A stretch of 64,000 nt of DNA. Origin: an uncultured Eubacteriales bacterium. GTDB taxonomy: Bacteria > Bacillota > Clostridia > Christensenellales > DTU072. Within the stretch, counting starts at the first letter, position 1, and every line of letters starts with the position of its first letter. Positions 38,418-47,451 of the stretch are shown one piece after another. Below the pieces are notes generated by a model. The model was not told where the DNA came from. It saw nothing but the letters and a program-made list of their open reading frames with translations, and did no database searches. The translations under genes and the position numbers were made by a program. The DNA lies in NCBI GenBank assembly GCA_949292905.1, contig CASFAV010000011.1, positions 22,499-86,498 of the forward strand. The letters are read 5' to 3'.

Positions 38418-40289
38418 TTAAGCTTTATTCTCGTTGCTTTCTGCCGTTATACTCGCGTCTGCCGACCTAACCGGCGCTTCTTTACCGCCTTCATTTTCGC
38501 TTTCTCCGACGTCTGCGGGGAAAGCCTCGCTTTCGGCAGGATCTTCCGCGAGCGGCGCGGGCATAGCGCCGACGCCCGTTTCCGCGCTCTTTTCCGCATT
38601 CGCGATAGAAAATTTCACCGTACCCGAACCGCCTCTTTCTCCGTACGCTTCGGCTTGAGCCCCGTTTACGCCGTCGCTTTCGGCTTCGGTACCCGCTTCT
38701 ACACTTACGCGCTCCCTCTCACCGCCTTCGGCGGCGGAATTTTCCCCCTCGTCGTCACGCTCGAAGAAGACTACGGGCTCGTCGAATACGACGGGCAGTT
38801 CGGCGGCTTTGCGTTCCGCGGCTTTCTTCGTCTTGACCTTCGTCTTTACTTTGTACGCGAGTCCCATAAGTTGCAACGTAAGCAGAGGAGTCATCGCGAC
38901 GAACGCCACCAGTCCGTAAGCGTCGGTGAATACGTTCCCGCCGAGTTCTACGCACGCCCCTATCGCAAAGGGCAGCAAGAAGGTCGAAGTCATGGCGCCC
39001 GAAGCCACTCCGCCCGAATCGAAAGCCACCGCCGTGAATATCTCCGGCACGAAAAAGGCAAGCGCTACAGATATCGCGTAGCACGGAAGCAGGAAATACC
39101 ATATACTTATCCCCGTCGCCACGCGAAGCATACTCAATCCCACCGAAACGGAGATTGCGAGCGAAAGGAAAAACAGCATTTTCAGTTTGGAAATGGCGCC
39201 GCCCGTGAGCTGTTCGACCTGCCTCGTCAGAATATGTACGGACGGCTCGGCAAGCACGATAAGACAGCCGATGACCGCTCCGAAAGGAATAAGCACGTAT
39301 CCGTCGGCAATTTTTGCAAGCGCGGCGCCGAGCGTTTTACCCATAGGCAAGAAGCCTACGTTGACCGCGGTAAGGAAAATGCAAAGACCGACGAAAGTAT
39401 ATATCAGACCGAAGCATATCCTCAATACCTGCGTTTTCGGGAGTTTAAGGGCGAATATCTGGAAAAGCGCGAAGACCGCCATTATCGGCAGAAGAGCGAT
39501 AAGCACTTCCAGCATAAAGTCGGGAAAAGCTTTACCCAGCGCGGCGAAAATATCTCCCACGCTTCTTATTACGGGCACCGTCGTTTCGGACACGCCGACT
39601 TCGCTTTTGCCTGTAAGCCCTAGAATGAGCACGGCGAGCACGGGCCCTATCGAACACAAAGCGATCATTCCGAAGGAATCGTTACGGTTGACGTCGCCGC
39701 CGCGGACGCCCGCGATACCTATGCCGAGCGCCATAAGGAACGGCACCGTTATAGGACCCGTCGTAACGCCGCCCGAGTCGAACGCTATCGTCAGGAAATC
39801 TTCGGGCACGAACGCCGCGAGCAAGAAAACCAGACCGTACGCCGCCAAAAGTATATAAGACAGTTTTATTTTGAAATAAATACGCAACAACGCGACCACG
39901 AGGAATAATCCTACGCCCGCAGCCACTACGATAAGCAAAACGGTATTTTTACCGTCGCCCTGCTGAAGTTGCTCGGCGAGCACCTGAAGATCGGGTTCCG
40001 CTATGGTAATTATGAAACCGAGTACGAAACAGACGAGGAAAACAAAAGAAATATTTTTACGTTTGGAGAGATCGGAGCCCATCGAACTCCCTATCGGTAT
40101 CATCGCGACGTCGGCGCCGAGCGTGAATATCGCCATACCTATGACGAGAAGAACGGCGGATACCGTAAAAAGCGCGACCGTGCCGTTATCGACTTCGTCC
40201 GAGCACAGAGAGGCGACGATTATCAAAACCGCCATCGGCAGGACCGAAAAGAAGGATTCCTTAAATTTCGAAAAAATATTCTTAAACAT
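38418..40289 (-). CDS. DUF1538 membrane protein with internal duplication and long acidic tail (623 aa)
   Basis: Two homologous membrane halves (about residues 1-245 and 250-495) repeat the same signature, 'PEDFLTIAFDSGGVTTGPI' in the first and 'PEIFTAVAFDSGGVASGAM' in the second, each followed by 'FLMALGIGI'-like helices. This is the DUF1538 family, which is thought to be a transporter. Here the last 120 residues form a hydrophilic Glu/Ala-rich tail, with no membrane helix. The two PII-like genes directly downstream suggest that it is gated by a nucleotide-binding PII-like partner, as ammonium channels are by GlnK; that is inference. The substrate is unknown. Confidence 0.82.
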   Translation of the reverse strand: MFKNIFSKFKESFFSVLPMAVLIIVASLCSDEVDNGTVALFTVSAVLLVIGMAIFTLGADVAMIPIGSSMGSDLSKRKNISFVFLVCFVLGFIITIAEPDLQVLAEQLQQGDGKNTVLLIVVAAGVGLFLVVALLRIYFKIKLSYILLAAYGLVFLLAAFVPEDFLTIAFDSGGVTTGPITVPFLMALGIGIAGVRGGDVNRNDSFGMIALCSIGPVLAVLILGLTGKSEVGVSETTVPVIRSVGDIFAALGKAFPDFMLEVLIALLPIMAVFALFQIFALKLPKTQVLRICFGLIYTFVGLCIFLTAVNVGFLPMGKTLGAALAKIADGYVLIPFGAVIGCLIVLAEPSVHILTRQVEQLTGGAISKLKMLFFLSLAISVSVGLSMLRVATGISIWYFLLPCYAISVALAFFVPEIFTAVAFDSGGVASGAMTSTFLLPFAIGACVELGGNVFTDAYGLVAFVAMTPLLTLQLMGLAYKVKTKVKTKKAAERKAAELPVVFDEPVVFFERDDEGENSAAEGGERERVSVEAGTEAESDGVNGAQAEAYGERGGSGTVKFSIANAEKSAETGVGAMPAPLAEDPAESEAFPADVGESENEGGKEAPVRSADASITAESNENKA

Positions 40290-40301
40290 CCGCCTCGCGT
40301 A

Positions 40302-40323
40302 CCGCCCGCTTTCCGACGGGCGG
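40302..40323 (-). other. Hairpin just before the DUF1538 gene
   Basis: A 7-bp GC-only stem (CCGCCCG / CGGGCGG) with an 8-nt loop lies 12 nt upstream of the start codon at 40289. There is no U-run, so it is not a normal terminator. It would cover the ribosome binding site region and may reduce translation or protect the mRNA end. Confidence 0.45.
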
Positions 40324-40374
40324 CTTATGACTTAAATTATATTCTTACGCACAACGCACAGGCGCGTTACGGAC

Positions 40375-40845
40375 TCAGACCTCCTCGTCTACGGGACGTA
40401 TCGTTATGGCGTCCACGCCGCGTTTTGCGGGATTTGCGGAAACCGCCGCTCCCGGAACGATTTTCGTTGCGGTAGCTACCGCGTTGTCGAAATCTATCAC
40501 CGGAAGGCTGTACGGCACTATATTGGCGTTAGCCGTTATCGTGGCTACGTAAGCCCTCATATAAGGATACAAAGTCTTACTCGCTTCTATGCGCAGTTCG
40601 TCAACGCTCGCCGCCGGCGAAAGTATGGCGAAATTCCCCGTAAGCCTTACGTCGAGGTCGAAAGGAACGGGCTCCGTTTCGCTGCCTTTCACCGTTACGG
40701 TAATCGACAGCGACAGCGTGCGCGCTTCCTTCTTGATATCCATTCGGATATTGGGTTTGATCGTGAAATTTGTCACTCCCTGCGGGAGCGGGTTCGCTTT
40801 GAAGTGAGCCTCGTTCACGATATAGTTAATGATCTTGATATTCAT
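40375..40845 (-). CDS. SecB-like protein-export chaperone family member (156 aa)
   Basis: The sequence fits the SecB fold: N-terminal strands with 'TIKPNIRMDIKKEARTLSL' and 'EPVPFDLDVRLTGNFAI', then the helix 'LYPYMRAYVATITANANI' followed by 'PYSLPVIDFD', which matches the conserved 'PYxRexxxxxtxxxxxPxxxLPxINF' end of SecB. Classical SecB keeps preproteins unfolded for SecA in Gram-negative cells; SecB-like members outside those groups also serve toxin-antitoxin systems. No toxin gene adjoins it here. It lies 17 nt behind yitT in a minus-strand run, and many giant exported proteins are encoded nearby. Confidence 0.72.
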   Translation of the reverse strand: MNIKIINYIVNEAHFKANPLPQGVTNFTIKPNIRMDIKKEARTLSLSITVTVKGSETEPVPFDLDVRLTGNFAILSPAASVDELRIEASKTLYPYMRAYVATITANANIVPYSLPVIDFDNAVATATKIVPGAAVSANPAKRGVDAITIRPVDEEV

Positions 40846-40862
40846 GTTTTCTCCGACAGCGA

Positions 40863-41825
40863 TCAGTTTCCGCTACGGAAGCCGAAGCCGTTGACCTCTT
40901 TGGCTTTCGTTATGAATACGAAAGCGTTCTGATCGAGTTTCTTGATGATGCGTTTGAGGTGAGCGGACTGTTTACGTTTGACTACACATACGACTATGTG
41001 TCTTTCGGTGTGCGTATATACGCCCTCCCCTCTCGTTATCGTTGCTCCGCGATGCAGTTCGCGCACTATCGCGTCCGCTATTTCCTTGTCCTTATCGGTA
41101 ACTATATTGAATACCACGCTGGACTGGAGACCGTTGGTAACGACGTCGGCTACTTCGCTCGTCACGAAAAGCGTAATGAACGAATACAGTATCGGTGTCG
41201 CAACGTTCATGAATACCGTGCTCGCGTCCACGCCTTTAATGTCGAGAAGTCCCATGATACCGGAGAACATCACCACGATAGAATCGAAAATGAATATCTG
41301 CCATTGGACGTTGACGTCGGGATTTTTCTCGTAAGCAATCTTACCGATAATATCCGTACCGCCGGCGCTGCTGTTGGTAAGCAGAGTTCCTCCGAGAGAT
41401 ACGCCGCAAAGAACGCCGCCCGCTATAGCCGCGAGCACCACTACGCCCGAAGTAAGACTTTCGCCGCGGAACACGGGGAAATCCACCGCGCTGAACAAAG
41501 CCATAAATCCCGAATAGAATAAAACAACTATAGTGGAATTTATCGAATACTGCTTGCTCAACACGAAGAACGACGCTATTACGAGCGGCAGGTTCAGAAC
41601 GAATACCGTTACCGCGGGGTTGAACCATGTGTCCGCAAGCGCGAGATCGTAACGCGCAACGAGGTTATAGACCACCGAAGCTATACCGCCCACGCCTCCC
41701 GGCGCGAACGCGTTGGGAACGATAAAGACATACGTTCCGAGCGCTCTCAGGAAAGCGAGCAACACGAGTATGCCGTAGAATCCCGCATACTTCCAGAATT
41801 TCTTACTGTCGAATTTTGTCGTCAT
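40863..41825 (-). CDS. YitT-family membrane protein (DUF161/DUF2179)
   Basis: Six or so membrane helices in residues 12-215 are followed by the soluble DUF2179 domain. Landmarks are 'NAFAPGGVGGIASVVYNL', 'LLTNSSAGGTDIIGKIAYEK' and, in the C-terminal domain, 'LHRGATITRGEGVYTHTERH'. YitT proteins are widespread in Bacillota; their transport role is not settled. It has 320 residues. No strong ribosome binding site precedes the ATG at 41825. It lies 37 nt after upp. Confidence 0.9.
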   Translation of the reverse strand: MTTKFDSKKFWKYAGFYGILVLLAFLRALGTYVFIVPNAFAPGGVGGIASVVYNLVARYDLALADTWFNPAVTVFVLNLPLVIASFFVLSKQYSINSTIVVLFYSGFMALFSAVDFPVFRGESLTSGVVVLAAIAGGVLCGVSLGGTLLTNSSAGGTDIIGKIAYEKNPDVNVQWQIFIFDSIVVMFSGIMGLLDIKGVDASTVFMNVATPILYSFITLFVTSEVADVVTNGLQSSVVFNIVTDKDKEIADAIVRELHRGATITRGEGVYTHTERHIVVCVVKRKQSAHLKRIIKKLDQNAFVFITKAKEVNGFGFRSGN

Positions 41826-41862
41826 TTCGGTAAAGCGCGCAACGCGCCCCTTTCGTATAACG

Positions 41863-42501
41863 TTATTTCGTGCCGAAAAGTCTGTCGCCCGCGTCGCCGA
41901 GTCCGGGAAGAATGTATCCGTGCTCGTTCAGTTGTCTGTCGAGATTGGCGATGAATACTTTTACGTCGGGATGAGCTTCCGCCACGGCTTCTACGCCCGC
42001 GGGAGCGGCTATTATGTTCATAAGACGGATCTCTTTACAGCCCTTCGCCTTCAGAAGGTCTATCGCCGCGTTGGCGGAGCCGCCGGTAGCGAGCATCGGA
42101 TCGAGGATTATGACGATCTTGTTCTCGATGCCGTCGGGAAGCTTGCAGTAATACTCTTTGGGTTCGAGCGTTTCCTCGTCGCGGTACATGCCGATGTGTC
42201 CCACCTTCGCGGTCGGGAAAAGCATGTGCACGCCGTTGACCATTCCGAGTCCCGCGCGAAGCACGGGCACCACCGCCACGGAATTCTCTATAACCACGGT
42301 CTGCTCCGTCTTTTCGAGAGGCGTGGTCACCATTATCTTGCGGGTGGGCACGTCTTTGAGGCACTCGAAAGTCATGAGCGCGGTTATTTCTTCGACGAGC
42401 TCGCGGAAATCCTTCATTCCCGTGTCTTTATTACGGAGAATGGCTATCTTATGCTGAATAAGAGGATGATGGAAAATCGTTACGTTGGGATAATTTTTCA
42501 T
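41863..42501 (-). CDS. upp: Uracil phosphoribosyltransferase
   Basis: Upp makes UMP from uracil and PRPP. The PRPP-binding motif is 'ILDPMLATGGSANAAIDLL', and the uracil-binding end is 'GYILPGLGDAGDRLFGT'. The length of 212 is normal. AAGGAGA lies 9 nt before the ATG. It directly follows the uracil permease gene uraA, making an uptake-and-salvage pair, with a strong hairpin between them. Confidence 0.97.
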   Translation of the reverse strand: MKNYPNVTIFHHPLIQHKIAILRNKDTGMKDFRELVEEITALMTFECLKDVPTRKIMVTTPLEKTEQTVVIENSVAVVPVLRAGLGMVNGVHMLFPTAKVGHIGMYRDEETLEPKEYYCKLPDGIENKIVIILDPMLATGGSANAAIDLLKAKGCKEIRLMNIIAAPAGVEAVAEAHPDVKVFIANLDRQLNEHGYILPGLGDAGDRLFGTK

Positions 42502-42522
42502 AAATACGTCTCCTTAACGAGA

Positions 42523-42546
42523 ATCCCCCGCGTGTGCGCGGGGGAT
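42523..42546 (-). other. Perfect GC-rich hairpin between uraA and upp
   Basis: ATCCCCCGCG and CGCGGGGGAT pair perfectly (10 bp) around a 4-nt loop, 13 nt after the uraA stop and 22 nt before the upp start. On the minus strand it is followed by TCTCGTTAAGG, not by a U-run, so it is a poor terminator. It may set the relative amounts of the two messages by stabilising the 3' end of the upstream one. Confidence 0.6.
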
Positions 42547-42559
42547 ATATTGATTTGAG

Positions 42560-44041
42560 TTATTCTTTGACTTCCGCGTCTGCTTCCGCAGCTTCCGCGG
42601 TTTCGAAATTTTCTCCTTCGACGGGAACGGTCTCGGTCGCGTTCTCGGATACCGTCTTGGAGACTTCCACGGGAGCGGAGGGAAGGCTGTCGCCTTTCTC
42701 GGGGATCGCGGGAGCTTTGACGAAGAGATTGACGAGCACGCCGAGGATAAGCGCGGTGGCTATCGAAGAGATGGTGATTAAAGCGTTGCCGTCTTCGTCG
42801 GCGCCGAAGTGAAGCGTAAGTCCGCCGATACCCGCGATAAGTATGGAGCTCACCACGAAGAGGTTCTTGGACTCGCCGAGGTCGATACCGCGGAGCATGT
42901 TAAGACCGGAAACCGCTATGAAGCCGTAAAGGCTGAGGCACACGCCGCCCATTACGCAGCTCGGTATCGTATTGATGAAGGCGATGACGGGAGCGCAGAA
43001 CGCGAGCACTATCGCGAGTACCGCCGCGCCGAGGATGCTGACCACGGAAGCGTTTCTGGTGATCGCCACGCAGCCGATGGATTCACCGTAAGTGGTGTTG
43101 GGACAGCCGCCGAATGCGGCGCCCACGAAGGAACCGACGCCGTCTCCGAGAAGCGTTCTGTGCAGACCGGGATCGGTGATGAGGTCGCGCTCGATGATGG
43201 AGCTGATGTTCTTATGGTCGGCGATGTGCTCGGCGAAAACGACGAAAGTAACGGGGATATAGAGGAGAGCGATATTCGCAACTCCCGCGCCGTCGAGGGT
43301 CTCATAGCCCTCGGTGTGCAGGAAGGAGAAATCGTAATTGATGAAGCTCTCGAGGCGGACGGGATCGAAGAGCGTCTTGAAAGCGCTGTAGTCCACTATC
43401 TTGAGGTAATCGACTTCGGCTACGTATCCGATGATAGAGAAAAGTGAAGCCACGACGTAACCTACCGCGATACCGATGATGAAGGGGATGAGTTTCATCG
43501 ACTTGTTGCCCTGAACGGAGCAGAATACGATGACGAAGAAGGTAATAAGACCGCAAAGGAGTCCGACGAGGTTATAGCTCATTGCGGAGCCGCTCGCTTT
43601 GACGATATCGCCCATGGCGTTGCCGGCAAGAGAAAAACCTATCAGAGCGACGGTGGGTCCGATAACGACGGGAGGCATGAGTTTGTTGATCCACTTGGTG
43701 CCCGCGAGTTTGATGACTATCGCTATAACGATGTAAACGGTCGCCGCAAAAGCCGCGCCGAGCAGAACGCCGAAATATCCGAACGCCACGGCTCCGGTCA
43801 GAGGAGCGATGAAGGCAAAGGAGCTTCCGAGGAAGACGGGGCTTTTGAATTTAGTGAAAAGAAGATAGCATATCGTTCCGAAACCTGCGCCGATCAGAGC
43901 GGCGGCGGGAGTAAGAACGTCGGAGCCCACTACCATCGGGACGGCTATCGTCGCGGTGATGATGGCGAGAAGTTGCTGAATGGAAAACGCTATAAGTTTA
44001 CCAATCGGCGGACGATCGTTTACGTCGTAGATCAATTTCAT
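42560..44041 (-). CDS. uraA: Uracil permease (NCS2 family)
   Basis: This is a uracil:proton symporter of the nucleobase-ascorbate transporter family, with about 14 membrane segments. Landmarks are 'QQLLAIITATIAVPMVVG', the signature 'GCPNTTYGESIGCVAITR' with the conserved Asn-Thr and Glu, and 'VTFVVFAEHIADHKN'. The start is set at the ATG at 44041 because GGAG lies 8 nt upstream; the frame is open 9 nt further to a GTG. The product then has 493 residues, with an acidic C-terminal tail (about 40 residues). It is followed by upp. Confidence 0.95.
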   Translation of the reverse strand: MKLIYDVNDRPPIGKLIAFSIQQLLAIITATIAVPMVVGSDVLTPAAALIGAGFGTICYLLFTKFKSPVFLGSSFAFIAPLTGAVAFGYFGVLLGAAFAATVYIVIAIVIKLAGTKWINKLMPPVVIGPTVALIGFSLAGNAMGDIVKASGSAMSYNLVGLLCGLITFFVIVFCSVQGNKSMKLIPFIIGIAVGYVVASLFSIIGYVAEVDYLKIVDYSAFKTLFDPVRLESFINYDFSFLHTEGYETLDGAGVANIALLYIPVTFVVFAEHIADHKNISSIIERDLITDPGLHRTLLGDGVGSFVGAAFGGCPNTTYGESIGCVAITRNASVVSILGAAVLAIVLAFCAPVIAFINTIPSCVMGGVCLSLYGFIAVSGLNMLRGIDLGESKNLFVVSSILIAGIGGLTLHFGADEDGNALITISSIATALILGVLVNLFVKAPAIPEKGDSLPSAPVEVSKTVSENATETVPVEGENFETAEAAEADAEVKE

Positions 44042-44070
44042 TTGTAACACTCCTTCACAAAGTTTTTCCT

Positions 44071-44099
44071 ATTATATCATAGCGCGCGCACGATAGCAA
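44071..44099 (-). promoter_or_regulatory. uraA-upp promoter
   Basis: Minus-strand TTGCTA (44094-44099) and TATAAT (44071-44076) with a 17-nt spacer. The leader is about 25 nt, with no space for a PyrR attenuator. Confidence 0.85.
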
Positions 44100-44127
44100 G
44101 CGATTAAGTATAAGGCGCCAAGCTATT

Positions 44128-47100
44128 TTAAGAGCGCGAAACTCCGTAAGAAACCGTTACCACCTTATCGCTTCCCTCGTACCAGCCGTCCGCCCAACCT
44201 TCGGGGACTTCCCCTTCGGCTACGGCGCAATCTATGTACGCCATACCGCCCACGTTGGTCAGCGCAAAAGCTTTCTGCCCTATCGTCTCCACGGAAACGG
44301 GAACGTATATGCGCTCAATCGGCACGTCGTACAGCGCGTAGGTTTTAATGGTTTTAAGACCGTCGGGGAGAGTCAGCGAAGTAATTTCGGTATTGTTGAA
44401 AGCGCCGTAAGCGAGCGTTTCGCAATCGGTAAGCACAACGGTCTTGACGGAAGAAGGAATGTCGCAATAATATTTTGACTGCGCTCCGCCTTCGGCGTAG
44501 TGCTCGCTCCAGCCCGAATAACGGGTTTCGGAATAATCGAAAATGTATCCGAATAAGCCTTCCGCGCCCACCGCGTCGCGGTATGCGCCCGCGAAAGGAA
44601 GCGTTATCTTCAGAAGGGCGTTATTTGCGCGGAAAGTGCGTTCCGTGATGACTTCTATCGTATCGGGGACTATCACCTCGGTAATGCTTTCGTTGCCTTC
44701 GTAAGTGGTCGCGAGCCCTATCACGGGGTATCCGCCGAGCGTTTCGGGCACGGTTATCACGGTATCGCTACCGAGATATGCCGTAAGCACCGCTTTACCG
44801 TCGCGGAGAGCGCATTCGTAATCGCCGATAACGGTATGCGCCGCCGAATAAGTAATATTGTATTTTACGCCCGTTTTGCCGGTGTCGTCCCACGCTCCGC
44901 TCCAGCCGGAAAGGAGCGTTTCGTCGAGATCGACGGCTATTTCGAGCGTTGCGGGCGCGCCTCGGAATACCCTCGCGCCTACCGAAACGAGGGTTGCGGG
45001 AAGCACCGCTTTTTCAAGCTTACCGCATTCGCGGAAGGCTTCCGCGTCCAGCCGCACGACACCTACGGGAAGTACCGCTTCCTTGAGCGAGGTGCAGGCG
45101 TAGAAAGCGCACGTCCCTATCTTTTTAAGATTTGACGGGAAATTGACCGTGACAAGGTTCTTGCAGCCGTAGAAAGCGCTCGCGCCTATCTCCGTGAGCG
45201 TGGACGGCAATGTCACCGCTGTAAGAGTGAGGTTGTCGGAGAATACGCTCGCAGCTATGTATTCGACTCCTTCGGGGACGACGTACTCGGTATCCTTTTT
45301 ACCGTAAGGATAGAGCGCGAGCGTGGCGTTACCGTCGGTGAAAAGCACTCCGTTTACGCTCGCGTAAGTCGCGTTAGCGGCGGAGACGTCCAGGCTTTCG
45401 AGAGCTATACAACCGGTAAAAGCCGTACTCGATATAGCGTTGACGTTCGCTCCGACGCCGACTTCGGCAAGGGAAATGCAGTTGGCGAAACTGCTGTCCG
45501 CAATGCTCGTAAGCGCTTCGGGAAGCGTTACGGAAAGGAGCGCCGTGCAGCCGCTGAAAGCATTCTTACCTATAGCCGTTATCGCGTCGTGCAATTCGAG
45601 CGACTCAAGCGAAGTGCAGTTCATAAACGCCGATTCGGGTATCGAAGTAACGCCTTCGGGTACCGATACGGAAGTTATTGCTTTACAGCCGTAGAACGCG
45701 GAAGCTCCCATCGAGGTAAGCGACGCGGGTAATGTCGCCGCGTAGCGTACGCAGTCTGAGAAGGCGCTCGCGCCTATCGAAGTAATTTTGGTAATGTCGA
45801 GCTCGTTCAGTTTGACGCAGTTGACGAAGCACTTATCGGGTATGGCGGTGATCGCTCGAGGCAAGGTAACGGAGACGAGCGAAGAACAGTTATAGAAAAC
45901 AGAATTACCGAGGCTCGTTACCGTGTCTGGCACGACGAAAGACGCCATCGCCGACATTCCCATGAAGCAACAGTCGCCTATCGAGGTGATCTCGCCCGCG
46001 AATTCCGGGGCTTCCACACCGCTCATCCCGTAGAAAGCGTATGCCTTGAGCTCCGTAACGCCCGCGCCCACCTTGAGCGAAGTCGCCCCCGAACAGCCGT
46101 AGAACGCATATTCGCCGAGCGAGGTAACCGAATCGGGCACGGTGACGGAACGGAGTCGTTTGAGATTGCGGAAGGCGCCCTCGCCTATCGTGGCGAGCCC
46201 CTCGCGCATGTTTACCGTAACTATCGACGTACAGTCGCGGAAGGCTTCTTTCCCTATCGAGGTCACGTTCTCAGAGAACGCCACGCTCGTGAGCGAAGTA
46301 CAGCCGTAATACGCGCCTTCGCCTATCGTCGAGGCTCCGCCCGCGTTGAAATATTTGAGAGAGGTACAGCCGTAACAAAGTTTATCCGGCACGGCGGTAA
46401 GCTCCGTCGAAAGTTGCAGATTTTCTATGGATTTACAGCCGCTGAAAGCTTCCGCGCCTATGTCCGTCACGCTGTTGGCAAGGTTCACGGTCTTGAGCGC
46501 GGTACAGTTCTTGAAAGCTTTTTCGCCCAGCGAAACGTATCCCGTGGGCACGGTCACTTTGGTAAGGTCGGTATTTCCTTCGAAAAGCCCCGCCGCCACC
46601 GAAGTTATCTTCACACCGTCCAGTTCGTCGGGGAGAGTGAGCACGGTAACTTTCGCCCCCTGCTCCGTTATGCCGCTGAGAACGCTTCCTGTATGAGAGA
46701 AATATATCGCAGAATCGACTTCCGTCCATTTGGCGTAGACGGTGATGTCGCCTTTTACTTCGTAGGACTCCGTGAACTCCACGGAATAGCCTTTGTCGAG
46801 GAACCAGCCGTCGAAATTGTAATCCGTTCTTTCGGGAGCGCGCGGCAAGCTGAAGGATTTGCCTTCGGTGACTTTAATGGGACTTACGGCGCTGCCGCCC
46901 ATGGAATCGAAAATGACCGTGAACGTGCGCGCCTCCGTTACCGGTACGGGGAGCCAGTGCGCGTACACGGTCACGTTGGATATGACGGCTGTAGTTTTTC
47001 CGAAAGGTTGAGTCCAGACGTCGTTGTCCAGATACCACGCGTCGAAATAATAGCCGTTCTTGACGGGCTCGGCGGGAAACGCGGAAACCGTATCGCCGGA

Positions 47101-47241
47101 TTTGACGGTGACGGTCTTGTACGTGCCGCCGTCCACTACGAAAGTAACCGTATACGTATCGGAATTGCAAGCCGCTACGAGCGTGGCCGTCAAAAGAAGA
47201 AGGGTTACTATCAAAAACGTTAATTTCAATCTATTCGACAT
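44128..47241 (-). CDS. BspA-like leucine-rich-repeat surface lipoprotein with two InlB-type repeats (1,037 aa)
   Basis: The ATG at 47241 has CGGAG 6 nt upstream and is preferred over an open frame that starts 60 nt earlier. A lipoprotein signal ends in the lipobox LVAAC (Cys25). Two InlB-type beta-grasp repeats follow: 'NGYYFDAWYLDNDVW' (about 65-80) and 'TDYNFDGWFLDKGYS' (about 140-155). From about 200 to 800, and again from about 870 to 1010, there are more than 25 BspA-type repeats of about 23 residues ('TSIGxxAFxxCxxLxxVxLP'). Similar proteins bind host matrix or other bacteria. It is a second protein of this type in the window, not in one operon with the first. Confidence 0.92.
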   Translation of the reverse strand: MSNRLKLTFLIVTLLLLTATLVAACNSDTYTVTFVVDGGTYKTVTVKSGDTVSAFPAEPVKNGYYFDAWYLDNDVWTQPFGKTTAVISNVTVYAHWLPVPVTEARTFTVIFDSMGGSAVSPIKVTEGKSFSLPRAPERTDYNFDGWFLDKGYSVEFTESYEVKGDITVYAKWTEVDSAIYFSHTGSVLSGITEQGAKVTVLTLPDELDGVKITSVAAGLFEGNTDLTKVTVPTGYVSLGEKAFKNCTALKTVNLANSVTDIGAEAFSGCKSIENLQLSTELTAVPDKLCYGCTSLKYFNAGGASTIGEGAYYGCTSLTSVAFSENVTSIGKEAFRDCTSIVTVNMREGLATIGEGAFRNLKRLRSVTVPDSVTSLGEYAFYGCSGATSLKVGAGVTELKAYAFYGMSGVEAPEFAGEITSIGDCCFMGMSAMASFVVPDTVTSLGNSVFYNCSSLVSVTLPRAITAIPDKCFVNCVKLNELDITKITSIGASAFSDCVRYAATLPASLTSMGASAFYGCKAITSVSVPEGVTSIPESAFMNCTSLESLELHDAITAIGKNAFSGCTALLSVTLPEALTSIADSSFANCISLAEVGVGANVNAISSTAFTGCIALESLDVSAANATYASVNGVLFTDGNATLALYPYGKKDTEYVVPEGVEYIAASVFSDNLTLTAVTLPSTLTEIGASAFYGCKNLVTVNFPSNLKKIGTCAFYACTSLKEAVLPVGVVRLDAEAFRECGKLEKAVLPATLVSVGARVFRGAPATLEIAVDLDETLLSGWSGAWDDTGKTGVKYNITYSAAHTVIGDYECALRDGKAVLTAYLGSDTVITVPETLGGYPVIGLATTYEGNESITEVIVPDTIEVITERTFRANNALLKITLPFAGAYRDAVGAEGLFGYIFDYSETRYSGWSEHYAEGGAQSKYYCDIPSSVKTVVLTDCETLAYGAFNNTEITSLTLPDGLKTIKTYALYDVPIERIYVPVSVETIGQKAFALTNVGGMAYIDCAVAEGEVPEGWADGWYEGSDKVVTVSYGVSRS

Positions 47242-47271
47242 AGTGACTCCGGTTATCCTTCTCCGCAAATA

Positions 47272-47301
47272 ATTATAATATATCGCGCGCGCAAAAGTCA
47301 A
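47272..47301 (-). promoter_or_regulatory. Promoter of the BspA-like lipoprotein gene
   Basis: Minus-strand TTGACT (47296-47301) and TATAAT (47272-47277) are 18 nt apart, about 30 nt before the start codon. Confidence 0.8.
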
Positions 47302-47451
47302 TGTAAAATATGGTAACCGACAAAAACCTTATCGGATCTTGCGAATATCGCGGAACAAACGGACGGCAAGCGCAAAAATTATTCTTACACGCGTATAAAT
47401 GCGGACGGAAGTAGCACAATATGAATAAAGACAAATTGAAGGAGGTCCAAT

